Source: Lacunisphaera sp. (GTDB lineage Bacteria; Verrucomicrobiota; Verrucomicrobiia; Opitutales; Opitutaceae). Taken from it: 62,354 nt of DNA. The position numbers and the translations under genes are program-made. This document shows positions 9,093 through 17,421 of this stretch, piece by piece (positions within the stretch are counted from its first letter, which is position 1; every line of letters starts with the position of its first letter). The stretch spans positions 1-62,354 of the forward strand of contig JAQSCO010000006.1 in the NCBI GenBank assembly GCA_029945445.1. The letters run 5' to 3'. The notes beneath the pieces are model-generated. The model made no database searches. It saw nothing but the letters and a program-made list of their open reading frames with translations, and had not been told where the DNA came from.

Positions 9093-9121
9093 GGGAAAGC
9101 GTGCTTGGTCGCATGCAGGAA

Positions 9122-9253
9122 ATGAGCGAGCAAGATCCGGAATTAGCCAAAAAAGCCCACCGGGCACAATTGATTCTTTACGGGGTCATGCTTCTCTTCG
9201 GCCTCCTGCCCTTTGTCTTGCTGTGGCTGATGAAAAAGGGATTCTTCCACTGA
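9122..9253 (+). CDS. 43-residue single-span membrane protein
   Basis: A small reading frame, ATG at 9122 to TGA at 9253. The protein has a charged N-terminus (MSEQDPELAKKAHRAQ), one hydrophobic helix of about 21 residues (LILYGVMLLFGLLPFVLLWL) and a basic tail MKKGFFH. That is a clean N-in/C-out or hairpin-anchor pattern. It sits divergent from the EVE gene and 13 bases before the PIN-TRAM membrane gene, so it probably shares that transcript. No family is recognised. Codon use agrees with neighbours only in part because it is short. Confidence 0.7.
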   Translation: MSEQDPELAKKAHRAQLILYGVMLLFGLLPFVLLWLMKKGFFH

Positions 9254-9266
9254 GTCGACCCGACCC

Positions 9267-10289
9267 ATGAACAAAACGCTGCTCGTCATCCGGATAGTCT
9301 TCATTGCGCTCTGCGCCATCGGGAGCTGGCTCATCTGCTACACCGTCGAGGAATGGGACCACCGGCGCGGCCTCGCGATCATGATCGGCCTGATGATCGG
9401 GGTGCTGGTCGTGCTGGTCGACCTGATGCTCAAGGGTTTTTCCCTGCGCGGATTGACGGCCCTGACCTTCGGGCTGGCGATTGGCGCGGCCATCGCCTGG
9501 TTGATCGGGACCTCGCCGCTGCTCAACCCGCTCGGCAAGGGCGACCAGCAGATCATCTACCTCGTGCAGATGGCGCTGTTTGTCATCTGCACCTACCTCG
9601 GCACCGTCATCGCCCTGCGCGGCAAGGACGACTTCAACCTCGTCATCCCCTACGTGCGCTTCGTGCCGCACGAGGTGGACGTGCCGCTCGTCGTGGTGGA
9701 CACCAGCGCGCTCATCGACGGCCGCATCGCCAAGGTCTGCCAGACGCAGTTCCTCGGCGCGGCGCTCATCATCCCGACCTTCGTCCTCAGCGAGCTCCAG
9801 GCCATTGCCGATTCCACGGAGCCGGTGAAGCAGGCACGCGGCCGCCGCGGGCTGCAGGTGCTCAACGAGCTCCGCGCGATCAAGCACATCGACATCCGCA
9901 TCCACCAGAGCGATGTCGCCCGCCGGTCGGACATCGAGGCCAAGCTCGTCTTCCTCGCGCAGTCCATGCGCGCCAAGCTCCTCACGACCGACACCAACCT
10001 CGCGAAGATGGCCCAGTTCCAGGGCGTGTCCTGGCTCAACCTCCATGCCCTCGAGTCGGCCCTCCGGCCCGAGATCGTCATCGGGGAGAGCATCGCCGTC
10101 GACCTCGTCAAGGTCGGCAAGGAGGACGGGCAGGCGCTGGGCTATCTGACCGACGGCTCGATGGTCGTGGTGAACAACGGCCGGGCCTTCATCGGCAAGC
10201 GCGTGACGGCCGAGATCATCGGCGTGCTGCCCAGCGCCGGCGGCAAGATGATCTTCACCAACCTGCTCGGCGAGGCCGAGGTGGGGTAG
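9267..10289 (+). CDS. PIN-TRAM membrane protein (YacL family)
   Basis: A 340-residue protein with four hydrophobic segments in residues 5-120, then a PIN nuclease-like domain (VVVDTSALIDGRIAKV, PTFVLSELQAIADS, RGRRGLQVLNEL, LLTTDTNLAKMA with its acidic residues) and a C-terminal TRAM domain (GYLTDGSMVVVNNGRAFIGKRVTAEI). This is the YacL architecture: a membrane-tethered putative RNase. The acidic residues expected for metal binding look intact, so activity is plausible. It follows the 43-residue membrane protein by 13 bases. Confidence 0.92.
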   Translation: MNKTLLVIRIVFIALCAIGSWLICYTVEEWDHRRGLAIMIGLMIGVLVVLVDLMLKGFSLRGLTALTFGLAIGAAIAWLIGTSPLLNPLGKGDQQIIYLVQMALFVICTYLGTVIALRGKDDFNLVIPYVRFVPHEVDVPLVVVDTSALIDGRIAKVCQTQFLGAALIIPTFVLSELQAIADSTEPVKQARGRRGLQVLNELRAIKHIDIRIHQSDVARRSDIEAKLVFLAQSMRAKLLTTDTNLAKMAQFQGVSWLNLHALESALRPEIVIGESIAVDLVKVGKEDGQALGYLTDGSMVVVNNGRAFIGKRVTAEIIGVLPSAGGKMIFTNLLGEAEVG

Positions 10290-10297
10290 GGCTGGAG

Positions 10298-10316
10298 GCG
10301 GGACTGTCAGTCCCGC
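10298..10316. terminator. hairpin after the PIN-TRAM gene
   Basis: Stem GCGGGACT / AGTCCCGC with a 3-base loop, 8 bases after the stop codon. There is no U-tract, so it may stabilise or only weakly terminate the transcript. A similar GGAGGCGGGAC hairpin occurs after the last gene of the window (62285-62304). Confidence 0.5.
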
Positions 10317-10335
10317 GGATTTCGGCCAGAAAGCC

Positions 10336-10422
10336 TGTCATTCCGAGTGGAGTAAGGATCCACGCGCTTGAAGGCCTCATCCCGTTCGCGGCCGTGCATC
10401 CCTCGCTGCGCTCAGGATGACA
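10336..10422. repeat. REP-like imperfect inverted repeat
   Basis: Arms starting TGTCATTCCGAG and ending CTCAGGATGACA are largely complementary, with core CGCTGCGCTCAGGATGAC related to the 3843-3917 element. It lies in the 207-base gap before the GntR-family gene; nothing else is evident there apart from the operator. Confidence 0.65.
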
Positions 10423-10474
10423 AGCTGGTTTGGAAGAATCGCTCCTTCGGAACTTTTTCCTTGCCGTCCCATCT

Positions 10475-10493
10475 GTCCTAGTGCAACTAGGAC
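10475..10493. promoter_or_regulatory. predicted autoregulatory operator of the GntR/YtrA-type repressor
   Basis: A perfect inverted repeat GTCCTAGT-N3-ACTAGGAC ends three bases before the repressor start codon. The right arm contains AGGA, the best candidate ribosome binding site (four-base spacing). A dimeric GntR protein is the expected ligand, so binding would cover the transcription start or translation start region. No second copy of this sequence was noticed in the window. Confidence 0.7.
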
Positions 10494-10496
10494 GGC

Positions 10497-10880
10497 ATGC
10501 TCCCGTTCTCGATTGAACTGAAACCCGGCCTGCCGATCGCGGAGCAGGTGGTTTTCGCGGTGAAGAAGGCCGTGGTCGGCGGGCAGCTGAAGCCGGGCCA
10601 GCCGTTCCCGTCGGTGCGGGTCGTGAGCCAGGAGCTGAAGATCAACCCCAACACCGCGCACAAGATCGTGGCGGCGCTCGTCGCGCAGGGCGTGCTGGTC
10701 ACGACCCCGGCCGTCGGCAGCGTGGTCGCCGAGCACGCGGCGGGTGACCGGACGCAGCGCGCGGAACTCCTCGGCGCGGATCTCGAGCGCGTCGTGGTCG
10801 AGGCCAAGAAGCTCGGGCTCACCGTCGACGAGGTGCAAGCCGGCCTGGCCGCCCACTGGAAGAAGCTCGGGCGCAAATAA
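10497..10880 (+). CDS. GntR family transcriptional regulator, YtrA subfamily
   Basis: A 127-residue winged-helix regulator, short as in the YtrA subfamily, which lacks a large ligand domain. The DNA-binding part reads PIAEQVVFAVKKAVVGGQLKPGQPFPSVRVVSQELKINPNTAHKIVAALVAQGVL; a two-helix tail follows. Such proteins repress the ABC transporter operon they head. Here it is 11 bases before an ABC ATPase gene and is preceded by a perfect palindrome overlapping its ribosome binding site. The inducer is unknown. Confidence 0.93.
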   Translation: MLPFSIELKPGLPIAEQVVFAVKKAVVGGQLKPGQPFPSVRVVSQELKINPNTAHKIVAALVAQGVLVTTPAVGSVVAEHAAGDRTQRAELLGADLERVVVEAKKLGLTVDEVQAGLAAHWKKLGRK

Positions 10881-10891
10881 TTTCAACCCCC

Positions 10892-11802
<911 letters not shown>

Positions 11803-11806
<4 letters not shown>

Positions 11807-13422
11807 ACCTCACCTGGCACATCGTCAAAAAGGACATCCGGCGCCTGCGGATTCCGCTCCTCCTCTGGATCGCCCTGATGGCGGGGCAGTTCATCCTCAG
11901 CATGCTGATCCTGCACCGCGAGGACGAGAATCTCACCGACCTGGTCAACCAGATCCAGGCCTTCGACGCCTTCCATGAGATCCTGTGGGCCATGCAGCTG
12001 CTGGCCTGCTACGTCCTGTCGGCCTGGCTGATCCACGAGGACGCACTCACAGGTTCGCCCAGCTGGTGGATGACTAGGCCGATCTCGGGGGCGCGGCTGC
12101 TGCGCGCCAAGCTGCTCGGGCTCGTCCTGATCTTCTGCGTGCTGCCCGCGCTCGTGGCGCTGCCGTGGTGGCTCTTTTGCGGCTTCGGTCCGGCGGAAAT
12201 ATTCCGGGCGGCCCTTGAGGTGATGGGCTGGCACGCGGCCCTGGTAACCGTGGCGCTCGTGATTGCCGTGGTCACGGAGGGCGCGGCGCGTTTCCTGTTC
12301 TACACGCTGGTGCTCACGGCCGGCTGGATGTTCCTTTACGGCACGATTCATGAGCTGGCGCGAAAACTCGGCTTGCCGGCCAACTTGAGCACGGCGGACA
12401 GCGATACACGCACGCTGGTATCCCTCACGCTGCTGGCCGTGATCATCGGGACCGTGACCGTCCACCAGTTCCTCACGCGCAAGACCTGGCGCTCCTGGAC
12501 CATCCTGGTCTCGGGCCTCGTGCTGCTCGCGCTGACGGTGCGGTTGTGGCGGGGGCAGTGGAATTTCCTCAATGCGTCCGAGCCGGTGGGCACGAGGCAG
12601 GTCACGATCCAGCCGCAACAGGCGATCCTGATGGATTTCGCACGGAAATCCGCGGATCAAATCCCGCTTAAGACGGTGAAGGTGCTCTTGAATATCGACG
12701 GCTTGCCCGCCCAATACGCGTTTACTGGCGGTAAGCTCACCGCGGACTGGCGCTGGCCGGACGGTGTCCACCAAGAGCAGCGCAGCGGTTATATCGGCGG
12801 CTTTGCCTTCGCGAACACCTGGCTGTTGTTGGGCATGAAGGGCGCTCACCCGATCACGCTCAACGCGAACACTGAAATGCCGGTCTCCATGGCTGAAAAG
12901 ATGCGGACCCTGCCGCCGGCCTGGGACGCGACGATTGAGGTAGGCGTCTGGCGCGGGGAGCTCGTCGTCGAACTGCCCCTGCAGGCCGGGGCGGAAGGCG
13001 GCCGCAACGGCCACCACATGCGCATCCTCGCGCTCGAGGCTGGCAAGGACGGCGGCCTGGACCTCGCCCTCACGGAGACGATGCCGGTATTCGCGTCGGA
13101 CGATATGCAAAACCTGGCGCCCGGCTCGCGGTTCGCCATGGCGAACAGTTACTATGCACTGGTCAGTAGGGACCGGACCAAGCTGGTTACCGCGTCCAAC
13201 CGCGAATACACCTTTGGCACCCGGGCCGGCACGGTCGGCGTCGTTCGCCGCCACTGGATCTTTGAAGCTGCGCGTCTGGGCAAGGAAGGCGAACGCGACT
13301 GGATCAAGGATGCCGTGCTGGTGAAGGTGGCCTACGCAAAAGCGGGCTCGATGCAGCGGGCGGTGCACAGCGACGCGCTGATGGTGGAGCCGGAGAAGTT
13401 GCGCCCGCCGTTGAAAAACTAA
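11803..13422 (+). CDS. ABC transporter permease-like membrane protein
   Basis: 539 residues. About six hydrophobic helices occupy the first 260 residues (for example LLLWIALMAGQFILSMLIL, LLGLVLIFCVLPALVALPWW, ALVTVALVIAVVTEGAARF, LTLLAVIIGTVTVHQFL), followed by a large soluble domain of about 270 residues without a recognised motif. It is translationally coupled to the ATPase gene and is its likely membrane partner. The large C-terminal extracytoplasmic domain is unusual for YtrC-type permeases. Substrate unknown. Its stop overlaps the convergent helicase stop by four bases. Confidence 0.85.
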
Positions 13423-15845
13423 GCACCAAGCCACTCGCGCAGGTCGGACTCGGAGGCGATCTCCTGGTATTGCTGGTAGTCGGCGGCGAGCAGGGAGGCG
13501 TAGGAAATCTCCGCGAAGCGCCGGCAGTGCAGCAGCACCTTCGCGTGCTGGCCCGGGGCGCGCACGAGCCGGCCGAGGGCCTGGTTTACCTTCTGCAGGC
13601 CGGGAATCTGGTAGACGCGCCGGAAGGCCGCGTCTCGGCCGAGTTCGTTGAAGGCCGCGAGGCGCGCCTTCTGGATGGCGTTCACCTCGGGCAGCGCGGG
13701 GCCGACGACCATCGCGTGGGTCACGCGACCGCCGAGCAGGTCGATGCCCTCAGCGAAGCTGCTGCCGAGCACGAGGAACAGGACGTCGGCCAGCGCGAGG
13801 TTCTCCTCGACCCACGCCGCCTGCGCGGCGAGGTCGGTGCCGCGCGGCTGCAGTGTCACGCGCAGGACCGAGCCGGAGTTGTCCAGCGCGCGCTGCACGG
13901 ACTCCGCGTAGGCGTAGGAGGGGAAGAAGACGGCGACGGCGCGGGGTGAGGGCACCCCACCCACAACAGAAGCGGCGGCGTGCAGTGACTCGATGGTCGC
14001 AGCGGTCGTGCCGTAGTAGCTGGCGCGCTGCTTGAAGGTCGTGTCGACGCGCACGTCCACGGCGACGTCGTAGGCACCGGCGCGCCACGGGGTCGGGGCG
14101 CTGAGGGTTGCAAAAGAATGGAGCCCGACCTCCGGGCGGGCTGAACCGGCCCGGAGGTCAGGTTCCACCTCGATTCCGCACGCCGCAGCCAGGGTATCGT
14201 AGGGTTGCAAGGTGGCCGACATCAGGATCGCGCCGCCGTAGGCTTTCAGGGTTTCGCCGATCGAGGCCGCGGCGTCGATGCAAGTGAAGCTGAGCTCACC
14301 GGCGCGCGGCACCCAGAGGAGCTTCGTCAGCTTCGAATCATCGAGGAACTCGGCCAAGGCGGCGAACTGCCAGAGCGTTTCCGCGTGATGCGGCCCGAGC
14401 GCGGCGTAGTCGAGCGGTTGCGTGGCGACGAGGTCGGCGAGTTTCACGACCGTGTCGTGGACTTCCGCCTCCAGTGTCGGATCGAGTGAGTCGGCGGGCT
14501 GCAGGGAGGCGAGGAGGCGCGTCCATTCCTCCAGCGCCAGCAGCAGTGGCGAGGGTGCGCGCAGATGATCCAGCTCGGCGAGCAGGGTGTGGGCGTCGTT
14601 CTGGCTGGCGCTGTGCGAGTGCGCGTCGGCGGTGCGCGAGGGCAGGTTGTGCGCCTCGTCGATCACGAGTAGTGTCTCCGCCGGGTCGAAGCCGGGTTGC
14701 TCGTAGAACAGCCCCCGGTTGTCGGGCGCGAACACGTAGTTGAAGTCGCCGATCCAGACGTCGTTGAAGGCGAGCGCGGTGCGGGTGATCTCGTAGGGGC
14801 AGATGAGGGCGTCGCGCCCGGCCTGACGCAGGGTGGCGAGGTCGTGCGGCTGGGCGTCGTCGAGGTAGAACTTGGCGAGCCCGCTGCCCGGCCAGCGCTC
14901 GGCGCAGTCGCGCAGGTAGTTGCAGCCGTCGCGGACGCAGTGGAAGGTGTGGTTGACGCAGTGCTCGGCCTTGTTGCGCACCTGCCAGAACGCGAGGCGC
15001 GAGCCGGCGGTCATCTGCTCCAGCGTGCGCACGACCTGGAGCTGGCCGGTGGACTTGCCGGTCAGCCAGATAAGCCGGGCGAACCGGCCGGCGCGCATCT
15101 GGCTGAGCGCGAACTCGAGCACGCAGCCGGTCTTGCCGTAACCAGTGGGAGCCTCGAAGAAAAGGACTGAGGCTGGAGGCGAGAGGCTGGAGGCGAGGTC
15201 GGCTTGGATTGTTTCCTGGCCGGGGCGGAGCGTCGCAAAGGCCGGGTGGAAGGTCAGCGAGCGGCGGCGCTCGGTGGCGCGTTGGCGGAGGGTGAGGAAC
15301 TCGACGATCGCGTCGAGCTGGTGGTGGACGAGCGCCTCGTCGAAGGGCGTGAGCGTGATCGTCTGCGAGAGGCCCGAGCCGGCCTCAACGAAGATGAGTT
15401 CGGCCTTCGGGTGAGAGCGCGGCACCGTTGCGGGCTGCTGCCCGCCCGGTGTTTGTCCGTGCCGTCGCACGGCAAACAGGACGAGGTAGGCGGCAAGCTG
15501 GAGGAAGTAGGGCGGGTAGTCGGCGCGGAGGGTGGCTTCGTCGGCGGGCAGCGGGCGCGTGACGCTTTTGATTTCGCGGAACGTGTCGCCCACGAGCTGG
15601 TCGATGCGGCCGTTGAGATGGAACGTCCAGCCGCGGTGTGTGAGCCGGCCGTCGATGACGACTTCGAACTGGGCCGCCGGTGCCTCGGCCTGCGTGCGTA
15701 TTTGCAGCTCGTTGTGCCAGTGCTGGCCGAGTTGCGCGCGCCAGAGGCCCGACGGGCCGCCGCCGGACTCGTGCGGGCCGAGGGCGAAGTTGGCAAATTC
15801 GCCGACGCTCAGGCTGGCGGTGCGGTTGGCGAGGGAAAATTCCAT
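13419..15845 (-). CDS. Cas4/RecB-like nuclease fused to an XPD/DinG-type superfamily 2 helicase
   Basis: 808 residues. Residues 40-125 carry a PD-(D/E)XK nuclease pattern: His in QHWHNEL, GRIDQL (Asp82), REIKSV (Glu91, Lys93) and QLAAY (Gln116, Tyr120). The helicase part has Walker A EAPTGYGKTG, a cysteine cluster EHCVNHTFHCVRDGCNYLRDC plus ICPYE consistent with an Fe-S domain, the DEAH box VIDEAHNLPSR, and motif VI QALGRLVRAPGQ. It probably unwinds and cuts DNA during repair. The start is ATG at 15845, since the 21 residues before it come from an ACACGGAAC repeat. Two palindromic elements interrupt it in frame (15451-15477 and 13943-13966). Last gene of the HIT-phoH-ybeY-DUF502-recO run. Confidence 0.88.
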   Translation of the reverse strand: MEFSLANRTASLSVGEFANFALGPHESGGGPSGLWRAQLGQHWHNELQIRTQAEAPAAQFEVVIDGRLTHRGWTFHLNGRIDQLVGDTFREIKSVTRPLPADEATLRADYPPYFLQLAAYLVLFAVRRHGQTPGGQQPATVPRSHPKAELIFVEAGSGLSQTITLTPFDEALVHHQLDAIVEFLTLRQRATERRRSLTFHPAFATLRPGQETIQADLASSLSPPASVLFFEAPTGYGKTGCVLEFALSQMRAGRFARLIWLTGKSTGQLQVVRTLEQMTAGSRLAFWQVRNKAEHCVNHTFHCVRDGCNYLRDCAERWPGSGLAKFYLDDAQPHDLATLRQAGRDALICPYEITRTALAFNDVWIGDFNYVFAPDNRGLFYEQPGFDPAETLLVIDEAHNLPSRTADAHSHSASQNDAHTLLAELDHLRAPSPLLLALEEWTRLLASLQPADSLDPTLEAEVHDTVVKLADLVATQPLDYAALGPHHAETLWQFAALAEFLDDSKLTKLLWVPRAGELSFTCIDAAASIGETLKAYGGAILMSATLQPYDTLAAACGIEVEPDLRAGSARPEVGLHSFATLSAPTPWRAGAYDVAVDVRVDTTFKQRASYYGTTAATIESLHAAASVVGGVPSPRAVAVFFPSYAYAESVQRALDNSGSVLRVTLQPRGTDLAAQAAWVEENLALADVLFLVLGSSFAEGIDLLGGRVTHAMVVGPALPEVNAIQKARLAAFNELGRDAAFRRVYQIPGLQKVNQALGRLVRAPGQHAKVLLHCRRFAEISYASLLAADYQQYQEIASESDLREWLGA
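13943..13966 (-). repeat. 24-nt palindromic element inside the nuclease-helicase gene
   Basis: Stem GGGGTG / CACCCC with a conserved CCCACAA tail. It differs at one position from 23427-23450 and from the reverse copy at 20336-20359, which are both intergenic. Here it encodes VVGGVPSPR (residues near 627-635) in a poorly conserved stretch before the PSYAYAES block, without changing the frame. Confidence 0.85.
15451..15477. repeat. hairpin element inside the nuclease domain coding region
   Basis: GTTTG-t-CCGTGC pairs with GCACGG-CAAAC around a CGTC loop. A relative with the same layout and a shared 14-base start CCGGTGTTTGTCCG lies between pit and the DUF47 gene (44658-44671). In the protein it falls in VRRHGQTPGGQQPATVP, a proline/glycine-rich spacer after the nuclease motifs. 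Confidence 0.7.
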
Positions 15846-15904
15846 GCGGCGGGAACCACGGAACACACGGAACACACGGAAGGGAAGAGTGAACCGGTCG
15901 GTTC

Positions 15905-15934
15905 CCATTGGAGGGCCCGCGTCCCTGCGGGCCG
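15905..15934. repeat. 30-nt palindromic element, intergenic copy
   Basis: A GC-rich palindrome with core CCCGCGTCCCTGCGGG lies in the gap between recO and the helicase gene. All 30 bases are identical to 20885-20914 inside the exosortase gene. The rest of this 153-base gap holds a 9-base repeat CACGGAACA near 15851 and a second GC-rich hairpin near 15968-16012. Confidence 0.9.
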
Positions 15935-15998
15935 AGGGGTCGGCATGGTTTTCGCCTTATCCTGGAGGAACCAGCCCACGGGAACGCGGGCTCTCCGG

Positions 15999-16622
15999 CT
16001 ACAGCCGGATTTCGGTTTCGCCGCGGACCCAGTCCTCGAGCTGGCGCGTGATGTGGCCGACCGTCGCGGGGTCGGCCGTCTGCGCGGCGAGGGGCTGGTT
16101 CAGGAGCTGCGCGGCGATGTCGCGGTCCGGCGCGCCGAGCTGCGGCCACCATTGTTGCTTCACGGGGTAGCCCTCGTCGCGAAGGAAACGGTAGAGCGCC
16201 TTGAGCCATGCGATGTCGGGCCGGCCGCCGGCGGCGAGGGCGGCGAAGCTCGAGCGCAGCAGGTCGGCGATGGCCGGGCGGGATTCGTCGGACACCGGGT
16301 TGCGTGTGACAAGCGCGGCGAGGGCGGCGGCGGCCTTGAGGGTGTCGTAGGAGCGGCCGATGCCGGCGCGCTGCTCGATGAACCGATGCTCCTTGATAAA
16401 CCAGGTGCGGCCCTGGTTGGAGGACTCGAGCCAGAGCTCGGCCTCGTCGAAGAGATCCAAGGGCGCCGACGTGGGCGCGGCCTTTTTGCTTTGGGTGATG
16501 CGCCGCAGGCAGTGCAACACGCCGTGCTCGCCGGAGTAGGCGGTCAGTTGTTCGAACGAATCGGAGCCGGACGGCTGCTTCGCGAGGACGAGCGCGGAGG
16601 TCTGGAGCTGCTGGCCGGGCAT
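15999..16622 (-). CDS. recO: DNA repair protein RecO-like
   Basis: 207 residues. The N-terminus forms the RecO OB-fold pattern (ALVLAKQPSGSDSFEQLTAYSGEHGVLHCLRRI) followed by DLFDEAELWLESSNQGRTWFIKEHRFIEQRAGI and an all-helical domain with YDTLKAAAALAALVTRN. RecO loads RecA with RecR at gaps. It is shorter than the usual 230-250 residues and lacks the zinc-binding cysteines of many RecO proteins, so the call is good but not certain. The neighbours phoH, ybeY and a repair helicase fit, because recO is commonly found near phoH-ybeY. Confidence 0.75.
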   Translation of the reverse strand: MPGQQLQTSALVLAKQPSGSDSFEQLTAYSGEHGVLHCLRRITQSKKAAPTSAPLDLFDEAELWLESSNQGRTWFIKEHRFIEQRAGIGRSYDTLKAAAALAALVTRNPVSDESRPAIADLLRSSFAALAAGGRPDIAWLKALYRFLRDEGYPVKQQWWPQLGAPDRDIAAQLLNQPLAAQTADPATVGHITRQLEDWVRGETEIRL

Positions 16623-16640
16623 CTGAATAGCTGTAGGGAG

Positions 16641-16706
16641 TAAGTTTTAAGGTTTAGGCGGACCGGATTCCGGGCTTACACCTTAAAATTTATCGCGCTT
16701 AAACCT
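16641..16706. repeat. AT-rich heptad-periodic inverted repeat upstream of recO
   Basis: Arms at 16641-16656 and 16675-16692 carry CTTAAAA/CTTAAAC-type heptamers and are partly complementary. It fills the 92-base gap between the DUF502 gene and recO. It is much richer in A+T than its surroundings. Confidence 0.6.
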
Positions 16707-16714
16707 TGTGACCC

Positions 16715-17377
16715 TCAGCGGGTGCCGATCGAGGCCTTGGCGGCGGCGGGATCGGACCACGAGGGCAGGACGGCGCCGCAGGAGATGACGGTCTTCATGC
16801 CCTCGCCGACGGACATCTCGAGCTCGATGAGCTCGGCGCGCGGCAGATACATGAAGAAGCCGTTGACCGGGCTCGGGCAGGTGGGGACAAAGACCGCCCA
16901 GTGTTCGCCCGTGACCACGCTGTGCGGCTCGCCGCGGCCGGTGTTGGTGACGAAGCCGATGGTGTAGGCGCCGGGGCGGGGGAACTGGACGAGCACGACC
17001 TTGCTGAACTGGGTGCGGTCCTTGGCGCCGAAGGTCTCGATGAACTGCTTCACGCTGTTGTAGAAACCGCCGATGCCGGGGATGCCCTGGATCAGGCGCT
17101 CGCCCAGCGCGCCCACAAACTGGCCGAGGAAAAGATGGGACACGTAGCCGAGCAGCGTGATCAGGCCGAGGACGATGACCGTGGTCACCACATCCCAGAA
17201 AAGGGCGGGCAGCTGCATCAGCGCCCGCGGCAGGTAGGGCGCAAAGAAAGGCGTGAGGGAGCCGCCGACGAAGCCGATGAGCAGGCGCAGCGCCCAGACG
17301 GTCACGACCAGGGGGGCAACCAGCAGCAAGCCGGTCAGGAAGGCGTTGCGCAGGGACTTGAAGCGGGAATCGGGCAT
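16715..17377 (-). CDS. DUF502 family membrane protein
   Basis: 220 residues with two strong membrane helices (AFLTGLLLVAPLVVTVWALRLL and DVVTTVIVLGLITLLGYVSHLF), then the DUF502 core IPGIGGFYNSVKQFIETF and the soluble block VVLVQFPRPGAYTIGFVTN and VFVPTCPSPVNGFFMYLP. The family has no established biochemical role; it is often found in Gram-negative and plant genomes. Start ATG at 17377; a GTG at 17389 is an alternative. It lies between ybeY and recO on the same strand. Confidence 0.93.
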   Translation of the reverse strand: MPDSRFKSLRNAFLTGLLLVAPLVVTVWALRLLIGFVGGSLTPFFAPYLPRALMQLPALFWDVVTTVIVLGLITLLGYVSHLFLGQFVGALGERLIQGIPGIGGFYNSVKQFIETFGAKDRTQFSKVVLVQFPRPGAYTIGFVTNTGRGEPHSVVTGEHWAVFVPTCPSPVNGFFMYLPRAELIELEMSVGEGMKTVISCGAVLPSWSDPAAAKASIGTR

Positions 17378-17421
17378 GTCTCGCGGCACACTACGGAAAC
17401 TCGCGGGGACGCAAAGGGAAA

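Noticed and set aside
15846..15908. N-terminal extension of the helicase (FRVFRVFRGSRR)
   Set aside because: It is encoded by an ACACGGAAC-type tandem repeat in the spacer. The protein more likely starts at MEFSLANRT.
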